Shown here: piece after piece, positions 1 through 7,333 of the stretch
Layout of the letters: each line of letters begins with the position of its first letter
Numbering within the stretch: the stretch's first letter is position 1
IMG/VR virus record: IMGVR_UViG_3300032053_000009
Coordinates: 18,630-82,629 of that record
Reading direction: 5' to 3' (one strand)
DNA length: 64,000 nucleotides
From: a virus
Made by a program: the position numbers and the translations under genes
Notes under the pieces: generated by a model
The model's database searches: none
What the model was told of the DNA's origin: nothing
What the model saw: the letters and a program-made list of their open reading frames with translations, nothing else

Positions 1-599
1 TGCTCACACGACCATACCATCAAATCCATAACCGTATTTTTGGATGGCCGAAACTTTGAATCATCAGAAACACAATCCGCCAACAGCTCATCCAAATGCT
101 TATGAAGTAATTTGTGTCGAGCGATATGTTTTTTTCTTTTTTTATCACGTTCCGCAAGCACATTAAGGGTCATAACATCGTCAACCACACTAAATCCGTT
201 CGGTCTACACCCAACATAAACACCGCAACGTTTATCAAACATATTTGTCAAATCAACAGCTTGACCAACTTTTGGTCGGCGTCGATTAATCGCAGAACAC
301 CATCTATACGCCTTACTTGTTTCATGCAATGATCGAGAAGACATACCACGAATAATTCGTCCCCTGTACTTGCCGTGCGTAATCTTAAAACACCATACCC
401 ACGTGTCCATGTTACCCATGTTACTTCCATAATCTGGAACAGCAAATATAACGTCTTCTTCTATCGTCAACAGCATGGCTTTATAAAAACCAATCGGCAT
501 TTTGGTTGACGCACTATGAAGATACTGATGGTCTTTTCTGCGCTGTTGGATAATACATTCAATTTGATATGGAGACAGAATTGGTGATTTTTTATTCAT
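1..599 (-). CDS. Hypothetical phage protein, open at the left edge
   Basis: Reading the minus strand from the ATG at 597-599 gives an open frame of 199 codons with no stop before the window ends, so the C-terminus is missing. An AAGGAG box lies 10 bases upstream of the ATG. The middle of the protein (about residues 70-130) has a W-x-W-C-F-K-I then G-K-Y-x-G-R-x-I pattern, followed by a VDLTNMF-x-x-R-C-G-V-Y-V segment. This layout recalls small phage single-strand-DNA-binding or recombination-mediator proteins of the DUF669 kind, but the likeness is weak and is inference only. The last 60 residues are rich in Lys, Arg and His. It is the last visible gene of the leftward early-type group. Confidence 0.65.
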   Translation of the reverse strand, partial: MNKKSPILSPYQIECIIQQRRKDHQYLHSASTKMPIGFYKAMLLTIEEDVIFAVPDYGSNMGNMDTWVWCFKITHGKYRGRIIRGMSSRSLHETSKAYRWCSAINRRRPKVGQAVDLTNMFDKRCGVYVGCRPNGFSVVDDVMTLNVLAERDKKRKKHIARHKLLHKHLDELLADCVSDDSKFRPSKNTVMDLMVWSCE

Positions 600-613
600 A
601 ACATTTACGCTCC

Positions 614-1612
614 TTATATATTCTTCGGAACCCTGATCTCGTAATCTTTCGTGATCTCGCCTGCGCTCCGGTTGCCTTTCACAGTCGGGTGCCAGAACCA
701 GATTCCCTTATGCTTGCCAAACAGCGGCTTCTCATTGAAATTCTTAAAGTGACCACGCACCAAGTGAAGCGCCTGCGGCGTCAAATCCTCATTACCTTGG
801 TTGCCATCACGGATGATTCGCTTCGGCACGTCCAGAACGAGCGTATGGTGGCGAAATAGCGGGAGCCGCCCACGTCTGACCCTGGCTCGTTGCAAAGCGT
901 CTGGAATAGGTGGCGCAGCCTGCTCCTTGATCCCACGAGCGTGCAGAAACGACAAGCTCATGCACGGAACGCCTGCCAGCGAATGAGCGTAAGCGATGGC
1001 GCTTTGATGACCTTGTTCTGCTCGTCCTTTGAGCATTTCTACGATCCATGCCGATGGGTGACTCATGACACCCTTGCCGTTCATTTCAGGACTCGCAAAC
1101 GATTCGCCATTTTCTTTCACAAGTAAAAACGTGTTGCCGACAAACACGATCAACTTCTCCATATTAAACCGGACAAACGTGGTCATGTGCAAAATCCATT
1201 TCAACTGCTCTGGCGGCACGTCAGCCATTTCCAAAAGTGATTTCGCCACGTCATCCGTGTCCTTCAACCCAAACTTCATCAGCACCGTTAATTTCAATTG
1301 ACGCAAAGCATCAGCCGCTTCTTGCGTGGTTCGGCACTCGGCGCTGCTGATCAAAACACCAATGGTTTGACGGTTCTCATTTTTCAATTGCCACTCCATC
1401 CACATTGAGCGGTAAGCGGGCGCCACGTTTGGAAAATCGTTCCAATCCCATTCGTTCTTTTTCGCCTCCATATACTCGCAGACGTTATCGACTCTGAACA
1501 CAACTGGTTTCTCTCGGTCAAAAAAATCAGCCATAAAGTTCGTAGGCAACTCATTGAAGTTGCTCTGAGCTTTTGGATTGCGCCGCATCTCCGCAATGTC
1601 ATCAATAAGCAA
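614..1612 (-). CDS. Conserved phage protein of unknown function, TTG start
   Basis: 332 residues. The best start is a TTG at 1610-1612: it has GGAGGT five bases upstream and overlaps the end of the DUF3846-type gene. The first in-frame ATG (residue 9) has no usable ribosome binding site. The C-terminal 60 residues carry the pattern R-G-H-F-K, L-F-G-K-x-x-G-x-W-F-W-H-P-x-V-K-G-N, which I recognise from many hypothetical proteins of large phages. The function of that motif is not known to me. The central part is helical and Leu/Met-rich. No enzyme motif was found. It belongs to the leftward chain of small genes joined by short overlaps. Confidence 0.8.
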   Translation of the reverse strand: MLIDDIAEMRRNPKAQSNFNELPTNFMADFFDREKPVVFRVDNVCEYMEAKKNEWDWNDFPNVAPAYRSMWMEWQLKNENRQTIGVLISSAECRTTQEAADALRQLKLTVLMKFGLKDTDDVAKSLLEMADVPPEQLKWILHMTTFVRFNMEKLIVFVGNTFLLVKENGESFASPEMNGKGVMSHPSAWIVEMLKGRAEQGHQSAIAYAHSLAGVPCMSLSFLHARGIKEQAAPPIPDALQRARVRRGRLPLFRHHTLVLDVPKRIIRDGNQGNEDLTPQALHLVRGHFKNFNEKPLFGKHKGIWFWHPTVKGNRSAGEITKDYEIRVPKNI

Positions 1613-1904
1613 GTGGCACCTCCATCAACTCATGATCGGCAAGACCCTCAAAATTACCATCAACGTCAACGTGACCAACAAGAATGTTGCCCATGAGTTC
1701 GTTGAATCTCTTGTTCGGCTCCAACGGCATCAACCGTCCTTCCTCGTTGACGAAAACATCATAAGGCTTCATATCAATGCGAATACGAGTGTGCTCAATA
1801 TATCCGCCGACAATCTCTTGCATTTTTTTCAGCGGGCAAAATCCATCCGTCACGAACGAACTTAAATGACCGTCAACGTGAATGATGACGTAACGCTGTT
1901 TCAT
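1602..1904 (-). CDS. DUF3846-like protein
   Basis: 100 residues starting at the ATG 1902-1904, preceded by a GGAG box. The sequence follows the pattern of the DUF3846 family, small proteins common in phages and plasmids: a short beta N-terminus with a DG turn, then L-K-K-M-Q-E-I-V-G-G-Y-I-E, then VNEEGRLMPLEPNKR, and a G-H/N-V-x-V-x-G-N-F-E-G segment. The family has no established biochemical function. It is translationally linked to the downstream gene, whose TTG start overlaps its stop codon. Assignment rests on motif recognition. Confidence 0.75.
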   Translation of the reverse strand: MKQRYVIIHVDGHLSSFVTDGFCPLKKMQEIVGGYIEHTRIRIDMKPYDVFVNEEGRLMPLEPNKRFNELMGNILVGHVDVDGNFEGLADHELMEVPLAY

Positions 1905-1912
1905 GGACGCTC

Positions 1913-2461
1913 CTATCCCATCCGATCAGGCAACTCGCCTGGATATTGAAATTTCTCGCCCGAAGATTGTCCCGCCCAGCTTTGAATCTCTTTAACAATC
2001 TTAGGCGGTATCTCTTCCCGAAGCCAAGCCGATCCGTATTTGTATCCACAGGTCGGGCACGCTTTTGTGAGCAAGCCATCTTTATGCTCGGACGGCAAAA
2101 CCCAGATCGCCAACAAGCCCTTCTCATCTCGATTGCCCTTATGGTCTGGCAACTCCTTCGGATCAATTCGCCGATCTTCCAAGCGATCCGCCCGCTGATG
2201 TTCGCAGCCAGCTCGCATATCGTTCAGGTGCCAACGCTCCCAAATCTCAGCCATACGCTGCGCCTTGGCGTTGTCGGGGAAGTACGACACAACCTCATCC
2301 ACGCACTGACCGCCGCAGTAAATGTCAGTGTGACGTGGATTCCAAATCTCGGCGCTCATAGAGAAGTTTCCGTTCTCGAATTTCCACGTAATGACAGCCT
2401 GGCAGTTTTTCACTCCTGTCTGATCGTAGTCCACTTTGCCTAAGACCAATTTATGATTCAT
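1913..2461 (-). CDS. Hypothetical protein with CxxC pair
   Basis: 182 residues from the ATG at 2459-2461, chosen because AAGGAG lies 10 bases upstream; a longer reading from 2488 has no ribosome binding site. Residues 20-60 form a beta-rich segment (ITWKFENGNF, AEIWNPRHTDIYCGGQCVDEV) containing a CGGQC pair. A second CPTCGY pair lies around residue 137, so the protein may bind zinc. I do not recognise the family. It lies between two other small Cys-containing genes of the same strand, with gaps of only a few bases, and is probably in the same early operon. Confidence 0.7.
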   Translation of the reverse strand: MNHKLVLGKVDYDQTGVKNCQAVITWKFENGNFSMSAEIWNPRHTDIYCGGQCVDEVVSYFPDNAKAQRMAEIWERWHLNDMRAGCEHQRADRLEDRRIDPKELPDHKGNRDEKGLLAIWVLPSEHKDGLLTKACPTCGYKYGSAWLREEIPPKIVKEIQSWAGQSSGEKFQYPGELPDRMG

Positions 2462-2466
2462 ATCGC

Positions 2467-2775
2467 TCACGCTCCTTTGAATGTCCATAGTCGTCGAAAA
2501 GCGGCTTTCGTAACCTTCGAGCGGCGCTTGCTTCCGACCTCTTGAAAAATCACATCACCCAAATCAAATCCGGTCACGACCACTTCACGCTTACCTTTGA
2601 GATAATGTCCGCCAATCCCGATCTCCCGATCCTTCCACCGCTGTAAGCTCTGCCGAAGATGAGGGCACAAACCTTTCGATTCATCAATATCCGGTTTGCC
2701 CTGGGCGTCGATCCTGACTTCATGAAATTTGTGGATCGGACATTGCCAATTCTGTATGCCGCTGTTGATGCTCAT
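2467..2775 (-). CDS. Hypothetical small protein
   Basis: 102 residues. The start overlaps the stop of the preceding gene as ATGA. The N-terminus contains C-P-I-H-K-F-H and C-P-H-L-R, a Cys/His set that could hold one zinc ion, and the C-terminal half is basic (GSKRRSKVTKAAFRRLW). I do not recognise the family. It is part of the closely packed leftward series of small genes between 0.6 and 4.5 kb. Confidence 0.65.
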   Translation of the reverse strand: MSINSGIQNWQCPIHKFHEVRIDAQGKPDIDESKGLCPHLRQSLQRWKDREIGIGGHYLKGKREVVVTGFDLGDVIFQEVGSKRRSKVTKAAFRRLWTFKGA

Positions 2776-2969
2776 TTAAGACCATCCTCTTTGGCATCAA
2801 GAACAGTTTTCAAAGTCTCTTCCATTCCGCATAGACGCCCTTTGGTAAATTCATCGGAATTGCAAAACTGACGGAGACATTTAATCTTGCCTTGCAAAGC
2901 CTCTACCAAATCATCTATCGTCACAGAATTATTAGGAGCTAACATATACCACAGTTGTTTTAGTTTCAT
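2772..2969 (-). CDS. Hypothetical small protein
   Basis: 65 residues, linked on both sides by four-base ATGA overlaps, which is the main evidence that it is a real gene. It is mostly helical, with a central GKIKCLRQFCNSDEF segment. No known family is recognised. Confidence 0.6.
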   Translation of the reverse strand: MKLKQLWYMLAPNNSVTIDDLVEALQGKIKCLRQFCNSDEFTKGRLCGMEETLKTVLDAKEDGLK

Positions 2970-3190
2970 AACTTAACCTCCTGCCCATAGTTTTCAACTA
3001 TTTTTAATCCAGCAATTACAGTGGTTGCGTGGTATTTTTTTAACAATCGTTCAGCCTCTCTGATTGTGAAATGTAAGGCATCTGGATATTCAGGAGAAAA
3101 TTTGAATTTTCCGTTATGCTCGCTTCGGACAAAATTTCCTAACGCATCTTGAACAATAACCACTCCTGTTTTTATTGGTTCTGTTTTCAT
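2966..3190 (-). CDS. Hypothetical small protein
   Basis: 74 residues from the ATG at 3188-3190, chosen because AGGAGGAATATT stands directly upstream. An alternative ATG at 3236-3238 overlaps the preceding stop and has a GGAG box, so a 90-residue form is possible. The sequence is a mixed alpha/beta small domain (VVIVQDALGNF, HFTIREAERLLKKY). It ends in an ATGA overlap with the next gene. No family is recognised. Confidence 0.6.
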   Translation of the reverse strand: MKTEPIKTGVVIVQDALGNFVRSEHNGKFKFSPEYPDALHFTIREAERLLKKYHATTVIAGLKIVENYGQEVKL

Positions 3191-3230
3191 AATATTCCTC
3201 CTTCTCTCTCGTTCTTGTTTTCTGATCGCC

Positions 3231-3518
3231 TTATCCATTGGTCGGCTCCGCTCTATTAAACCCGCCCAAGTTCCTTTCCTGCTCATCGGGTGTTGGCTTC
3301 CTTTTATACTGACGTGGTTTGAACTGGGCGATGGCATCTTCCAGCTCATTCATAAACCGATTCTCAAAAAAGTTGCCATCGTTGTACCCATCAGTCTTGG
3401 CTATGTAATCTCTGGACTTGATCGCCAGCCGCACAAGCTCCTCGATGACGTGGCATTGACAAAGACATTCACTGCTGTGCGTTCCGTAAACAACCATGTC
3501 GTGACAAGCGCAAGTCAT
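3231..3518 (-). CDS. Cys-rich small protein
   Basis: 95 residues. The N-terminal 24 residues hold five Cys and three His (C-A-C-H, ECLCQCHVIEE), a probable metal-binding knuckle. The rest is a helical segment followed by a basic, disordered-looking tail. The start overlaps the preceding gene as ATGA, and AAGGAGAC lies just upstream. Function unknown. Confidence 0.65.
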   Translation of the reverse strand: MTCACHDMVVYGTHSSECLCQCHVIEELVRLAIKSRDYIAKTDGYNDGNFFENRFMNELEDAIAQFKPRQYKRKPTPDEQERNLGGFNRAEPTNG

Positions 3519-3781
3519 ATCGAAGTCTCCTTCTTGTCCTTATTATCCACCCATATGACGACATACGCTGACCCTGGATAAGCGTGCCAGCCGCCATGAC
3601 CCTTCGCCCGCTGGCAATACCCACGTCCTTTCGGATGAGGCTGTTTGCAATGCTTAGCCTTTTTGTGCCCAGTCTTCTCAGCGTGCTCATGCTGCTGAAA
3701 CTTGAAACCGAAATATCTGTCGCACGTCGGACAATCAAACTCAGCCCAGCGGTCGTACCATTCTGTCAGCACTCGACTCAT
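3515..3781 (-). CDS. Small zinc-finger-like protein
   Basis: 88 residues. CPTCDRYFGF near the N-terminus is followed by H-E-H and a GH-KKAKH-CKQPH-KGRGYC series, giving a dense Cys/His pattern expected to bind zinc. It sits in the chain of ATGA-overlapping small genes. A nucleic-acid or protein adaptor role would be typical of such phage proteins, but that is inference. Confidence 0.65.
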   Translation of the reverse strand: MSRVLTEWYDRWAEFDCPTCDRYFGFKFQQHEHAEKTGHKKAKHCKQPHPKGRGYCQRAKGHGGWHAYPGSAYVVIWVDNKDKKETSI

Positions 3782-4032
3782 GACGAACGCTCCTTTTTAT
3801 CGGAGCGAAATCTATCTAACCACTTCGTCACTTTTGCTTTTGATCCCCAACACCCAACTGGTATTTTGTTATAAACATAGGTGCAAATTTCAACCAAATC
3901 TTGAGAGTTTTGCGCATCTGCATGACCAACAGCACCAAACAGGTCATTGGTCAGTACAGAATATAGGAACCCGCCAGTAGGCGTGCCATGATAAACGTAA
4001 TCTTCGAGTGCCGTTAACGTTGAGTCCTTCAT
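3778..4032 (-). CDS. Conserved small phage protein (PTGGFL motif)
   Basis: 84 residues from the ATG at 4030-4032, which has AAGGAGGCG just upstream; the ATG five codons earlier (4047) overlaps the previous stop as TAATG and is an alternative start. The segment H-G-T-P-T-G-G-F-L-x-x-V-L-x-N-D-L followed by A-D-A-Q-N and I-C-T-Y-V-Y-N-K-I-P matches a small protein of unknown function that occurs widely in phages and prophages. The motif is well conserved but has no assigned role that I know of. Confidence 0.75.
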   Translation of the reverse strand: MKDSTLTALEDYVYHGTPTGGFLYSVLTNDLFGAVGHADAQNSQDLVEICTYVYNKIPVGCWGSKAKVTKWLDRFRSDKKERSS

Positions 4033-4046
4033 AATCGCCTCCTTCA

Positions 4047-4547
4047 TTATCTGCCGACAAAAATGGTCTCGACAGAATCACCGTACTTGGTTTCGATAGC
4101 CTTCTTCACGCCCTCACAATAAGGATGCTTCCACAACCGCCACTCATCCTTGGGATCGCCCTTTACTCGGAACGGCGTGGCTGTCTTGGAGCGGCGCAAA
4201 AGCATTTTGCGCTCATCGTATTTATCAAGCTCGTCATAGACCCACATATCCGCAACTTCAAAGTCCTGCTTGTTGTCGATGCCCCATTGCTTGATGAACG
4301 CCTCGAACTGCGAATTGTCATGCAAGTTGTCCATCAAATAACCACATGACCCGCCACAGCCTTCGTTGTAGACGGTTCCAATGACCTTCCCGTTCTCGGT
4401 AATCTTCGCCTCGAACCGTGGCGTCTCGTCGCCGCCCGCCATTTTGATTGCCTTGAGTCCGTAGATGTGAACCTCCTTGGCGGTCAAGACCGCCACGCCA
4501 CACTCACATCTATCGTTGCCCATGTTTTTGTGTTTATGGTTCGCCAT
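4047..4547 (-). CDS. Hypothetical protein with Cys pairs
   Basis: 166 residues, ATG preceded by AAGGAGGT. The N-terminus has a His/Cys cluster (HKHKN, CECG), and about residue 64 a second Cys cluster (EGCGGSCGYL) occurs. The C-terminal half is charged and contains a W-R-L-W-K-H-P-Y-C segment. No family is recognised. Gene order and spacing place it in the same operon as the DUF932 gene upstream, 79 bases away. Confidence 0.7.
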   Translation of the reverse strand: MANHKHKNMGNDRCECGVAVLTAKEVHIYGLKAIKMAGGDETPRFEAKITENGKVIGTVYNEGCGGSCGYLMDNLHDNSQFEAFIKQWGIDNKQDFEVADMWVYDELDKYDERKMLLRRSKTATPFRVKGDPKDEWRLWKHPYCEGVKKAIETKYGDSVETIFVGR

Positions 4548-4626
4548 AGTAACCTCCTTCGCTCTCGCTCTTGCTTTCTATCCCCGCCCACCGCTTTCCG
4601 GTCGATGGGCGAAGGAGAAAGCCTGC

Positions 4627-5787
4627 TTAGAACTCGATCTCCATCAGCTTCCCAGCCTGACGGTCAAGTTCCACTCTTTTGTCAGCGAAAGGCGTGTCTT
4701 GGCTTAAACGAGTTAAGCCCGACACCATGCCCCACACTGTGTTCGGTGCGCCATTGACGGACTCATGCTTCTCCGCCAACCCATACGCCTTCTCAAGGTT
4801 GGTGAACGTGGCGATCCGCTTGTCGAACAGTTTTTGCAACACGTCTTCTTTTTTCATTGCGATCTTAACTGTCCGTGCCCGCTTGATAGCCATCTCAATG
4901 TCGCCCACAGCCGATTGCGAATAACGGCTCAACTCAACTTGAAGCTCTTGAGTCGCCCGCTCATCGGCTGAACCAATGTGTCGAATACGAACTTCACGCA
5001 CGCCCTGAGCGCCCCACACGATGTGATTGCCACACACAGCATCATATAGGAACGTCATCAGTCCGAACGATGAAGCACCGACTTCCGAATTCCAGGCAAA
5101 CAATCCCTTATACATGGGCTTGCCTGATCCACTGTCGATGGGGTGCTTCTCATTCACCATGAAAGCAAACATATCATGGTCGGAAGCGTACAGCCCCGCA
5201 GGAGCGATGAGATCACCTTCGTGAATGCCAATGTCAAACAGTTTGGCACTGTCCAGAACGTCATCTTTGGTCGCTGAACGTGTCCCTGGTTGATCTGGCA
5301 AGGCAGGGCGGGCAGGTGGAACTCTCCAACCCATGTCTTGAAGTGAGATCAGACGCTTGGCGATAAGCCAATTCCATATGCGGGAGTATTGATCTGAGGT
5401 AACGCTTCGCAGAAGCAAATCCCCATTGGAGTGAAACAGAAGCTGAGCTTCTTTTGTGCCGAAGTCCTCAGCCTTGTTTTTCAAACCCCAGTTGAGATTT
5501 TGTGAGGCGAGCGTGGCGGGAACGGTACGCAAGTAATCGGCGGGTGCGCCGACCATGCGTGACAGTTGCCCAAACGCCCAGTGAGTCAATTTCGCAAACC
5601 TGCCAGCCTTGCCAGCGATTTGCACGTCGTCTTTAACTGCTTCCACTCTCAATTCGCCGTAAGGCACTTGAGAGACCTTAGCCGTGTCCGCATAACCCTT
5701 GCAGGCATCGTACATCGCTTGGGTGGTTGCGAACCTTTCATCTGCTGGTCGGGATGACCATTGTGAGGATGCTTTGAACAGTTCCAT
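4627..5787 (-). CDS. DUF932 (phage/plasmid-like) protein
   Basis: 386 residues with ATG preceded by GGAGAAA. The region G-x-L-S-R-M-V-G-A-P-A-D-Y-L-R, followed by L-N-W-G-L-K, then L-L-R-S-V-T-S-D-Q-Y-S-R-I-W-N and the late F-L-Y-D-A-V-C-G-N-H-I-V-W-G stretch, is characteristic of the DUF932 or phage/plasmid-like protein family. These proteins are frequent in large phages and mobile elements. Their biochemical role is not settled, although they are often found with early genes. Length is normal for the family. It is the first gene after the promoter-like element at 5855-5899 and probably leads the leftward early operon. Confidence 0.85.
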   Translation of the reverse strand: MELFKASSQWSSRPADERFATTQAMYDACKGYADTAKVSQVPYGELRVEAVKDDVQIAGKAGRFAKLTHWAFGQLSRMVGAPADYLRTVPATLASQNLNWGLKNKAEDFGTKEAQLLFHSNGDLLLRSVTSDQYSRIWNWLIAKRLISLQDMGWRVPPARPALPDQPGTRSATKDDVLDSAKLFDIGIHEGDLIAPAGLYASDHDMFAFMVNEKHPIDSGSGKPMYKGLFAWNSEVGASSFGLMTFLYDAVCGNHIVWGAQGVREVRIRHIGSADERATQELQVELSRYSQSAVGDIEMAIKRARTVKIAMKKEDVLQKLFDKRIATFTNLEKAYGLAEKHESVNGAPNTVWGMVSGLTRLSQDTPFADKRVELDRQAGKLMEIEF

Positions 5788-5854
5788 TTTCTTTCTCCAT
5801 TTTGTCCCTACCGTGGGCTGACTGCGCCCGACTGTGGGAGATTGGGGTATTGTT

Positions 5855-5899
5855 TGCCCCTATATACATATACGGGAAACATACCCAAATCGTGCAAGT
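5855..5899 (-). promoter_or_regulatory. Promoter-like repeat element, copy A
   Basis: Read on the minus strand: TTGCAC (complement of 5892-5897), 19 bases, then TATATG and TATATAGGGG. The same element recurs at 8319-8362 and 63334-63377, each time upstream of a gene in the same orientation. TTGCAC resembles a -35 box, and the TATA-rich block a -10 box, although 19 bases is longer than the usual 17. It lies 68-112 bases before the DUF932 start. Confidence 0.6.
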
Positions 5900-5953
5900 A
5901 ATCTCATATATTTTACGCATCGTTTTTAATAGAAGCCTGCAACTCGGCTCCGG

Positions 5954-6280
5954 TTACAGAGCCAAATCGTCATCATCTTCTCGTTCAAGGTCTTTGCGAA
6001 TATCCTTAAGCATGGACTCAAGCGACACCAGGGAGACGGTCTTTGTCACCTTCCTCACTCCGGTCATGAACATGGTTTTGAAAAAACGTGTGTCTAAATT
6101 TTCAACGCTCGAAGTCTTCTTGATAAAATAATCTTTAATGAAGAAGCGAGCGACCAGAAACATGATGAATTCCTTTTTGGTCAACTCCATTGTCGCTGCG
6201 ACCCGCACATTGTATTTGTCCTTGGTTTCCGCCATCACAACATCAATTTCGTTTTTGAGTTCTTTCATGCTTAACGCCAT
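5954..6280 (-). CDS. Hypothetical protein, acidic C-terminus
   Basis: 108 residues from the ATG 6278-6280, which has GGAGAGGTT upstream. A longer reading from 6370 has no such signal and would overlap the neighbour heavily. The protein is helical, with basic and hydrophobic stretches (FIMFLVARFFIKDYFIKK) and ends in an acidic tail (REDDDDLAL). No family is recognised. The start overlaps the end of the preceding gene by about ten bases. Its stop lies just upstream of promoter-like copy A. Confidence 0.65.
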   Translation of the reverse strand: MALSMKELKNEIDVVMAETKDKYNVRVAATMELTKKEFIMFLVARFFIKDYFIKKTSSVENLDTRFFKTMFMTGVRKVTKTVSLVSLESMLKDIRKDLEREDDDDLAL

Positions 6281-6579
6281 ATGCCCAACCTCTCCGGTTC
6301 CTTGTGCAGCAGTTCCATATGCCGATCCCGATCTGCCTTGGTGCGAATTGAAAACCAACAGGCGCCGCAACGCCGCTTAGCTGTCACGTCCCGCTTCCAT
6401 CGTTTGAACTCTGGCGTCGGTGGCACCGGAGTCTTAAATCCATTTCGTAAACATTCGTTCGTGACCGTTGATCCAATCAGCTTTCTGTTTTCATGTTCAA
6501 TAATGCTGTAGTACGCCACGTCATCTCCGGTATTGCCAAACCCTTCCAGGTAGAACACGAACCGAGCCTTATTCGACAT
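6271..6579 (-). CDS. Small protein with C2H2-type finger
   Basis: 102 residues, with a purine-rich AGAGGGGGG box before the ATG. The C-terminal third reads C-G-A-C-W-F-S-I-R-T-K-A-D-R-D-R-H-M-E-L-L-H, matching a C-x2-C ... H-x4-H zinc finger. The N-terminal part is beta-rich (RFVFYLEGFGNTGDDVAYYSI shape). A DNA- or protein-binding role is likely but unproven. It is divergent from the plus-strand gene starting at 6638. Confidence 0.7.
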   Translation of the reverse strand: MSNKARFVFYLEGFGNTGDDVAYYSIIEHENRKLIGSTVTNECLRNGFKTPVPPTPEFKRWKRDVTAKRRCGACWFSIRTKADRDRHMELLHKEPERLGIWR

Positions 6580-6637
6580 ACGCCCCCCTCTGTTATCTTG
6601 GTATCATGCAATGACGGCGATTTATTAAACTCAAAAA

Positions 6638-6844
6638 GTGTCTGACAACAAGCTCAAAATAATTACGTGCCCGAACTGTAAAAAGAAGATGACCATCATC
6701 CACGTTGAAGCCAGACGAATTTATCAATCCCGCTGCATCATCACGGGACGCTGCCAGCACTGCCAAGTCATCCACACCGATTTCTGTACGCACATGAAAG
6801 ACCCGAATCACAAATACGAACACGTAACATATATTCGTGATTAA
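6638..6844 (+). CDS. Zinc-ribbon small protein, GTG start
   Basis: 68 residues on the plus strand, inside an otherwise leftward region. It has the four-Cys pattern C-P-N-C-K-K-K-M ... C-Q-H-C expected of a zinc ribbon, plus further Cys and His residues (DFCTHMKDPNH). The start is a GTG with no clear ribosome binding site, which is odd; leaderless or reinitiated translation is possible. The opposite-strand frame across this region looks like a shadow because it has no motif and ends in a Ser/Arg-rich composition. The next plus-strand gene begins two bases after its stop codon. Confidence 0.65.
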   Translation: MSDNKLKIITCPNCKKKMTIIHVEARRIYQSRCIITGRCQHCQVIHTDFCTHMKDPNHKYEHVTYIRD

Positions 6845-6845
6845 A

Positions 6846-7073
6846 ATGAAACTCAAAGACCTCAAGCTAAACAAAAGACGATACAAGCGACCCAACTGCG
6901 TCACCAATGAGTTCTTCATCGTCCGGTTCATTGGCAAGGAATGGATCGTGGCAGAGAACGAAGCTGGCAAAGAAGTTGTGTTCTCGAAAGATGGCGCCGA
7001 TGATAATGACTGGGAATTTTTCGACGACGAAATTCTGTACCCCGATGAACCACGAAACAAATTTTCCATCTAA
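6846..7073 (+). CDS. Hypothetical small acidic-tailed protein
   Basis: 75 residues from the ATG at 6846-6848. The N-terminus is basic (KLNKRRYKRPN), the middle is beta-rich (EFFIVRFIGKEWIVAENEAGKEVVF), and the C-terminus is acidic (DGADDNDWEFFDDEILYPDE). It starts two bases after the zinc-ribbon gene, so the two are probably co-transcribed. Its stop codon overlaps the stop codon of the converging gene on the other strand (7070-7073). Function unknown. Confidence 0.65.
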   Translation: MKLKDLKLNKRRYKRPNCVTNEFFIVRFIGKEWIVAENEAGKEVVFSKDGADDNDWEFFDDEILYPDEPRNKFSI

Positions 7074-7333
7074 CCCCGCCTTCTTGATTTTCGTTTTTGA
7101 ATCCGATAAATGTGAGCCTTCGTCACTCCAAACCTCTTCGCAAGCTCAACGCCCGTGTGAACATGATCGGCTCTGATTTCCTTCACTTGAGCCTCGCTTA
7201 GCTTGCAATGACCATTCTTCTCGCCATAGCGTGGCTTCTGGGCGGGTACGACCACGTGCCTCATCCATTCTGCTGAATGATACCGAGTCAAGATACGACG
7301 GTCTCTGCCAAGACCAAATTTGTATTCTGGCAT
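7070..7333 (-). CDS. Small HTH protein
   Basis: 87 residues. Residues 44-83 form a helix-turn-helix of the resolvase/HTH_23 kind: K-L-S-E-A-Q-V-K-E-I-R, then G-V-E-L-A-K-R-F-G-V-T-K-A-H-I-Y-R-I, followed by a basic tail (KRKSRRRG). Such stand-alone HTHs with an upstream basic segment occur in phages as small regulators or as the DNA-binding part of HNH homing proteins; no nuclease motif is present here. The start lies inside the end of the upstream metalloprotease-like gene, overlapping it by 46 bases. The ribosome binding site is weak. Confidence 0.7.
   Translation of the reverse strand: MPEYKFGLGRDRRILTRYHSAEWMRHVVVPAQKPRYGEKNGHCKLSEAQVKEIRADHVHTGVELAKRFGVTKAHIYRIQKRKSRRRG

Noticed and set aside
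6593-7069. 158-residue open frame on the minus strand opposite the two small plus-strand genes
   Set aside because: It has no motif and a shadow-like Ser/Arg/Leu composition, while the plus-strand frames contain a clear zinc-ribbon pattern and lie in tandem.
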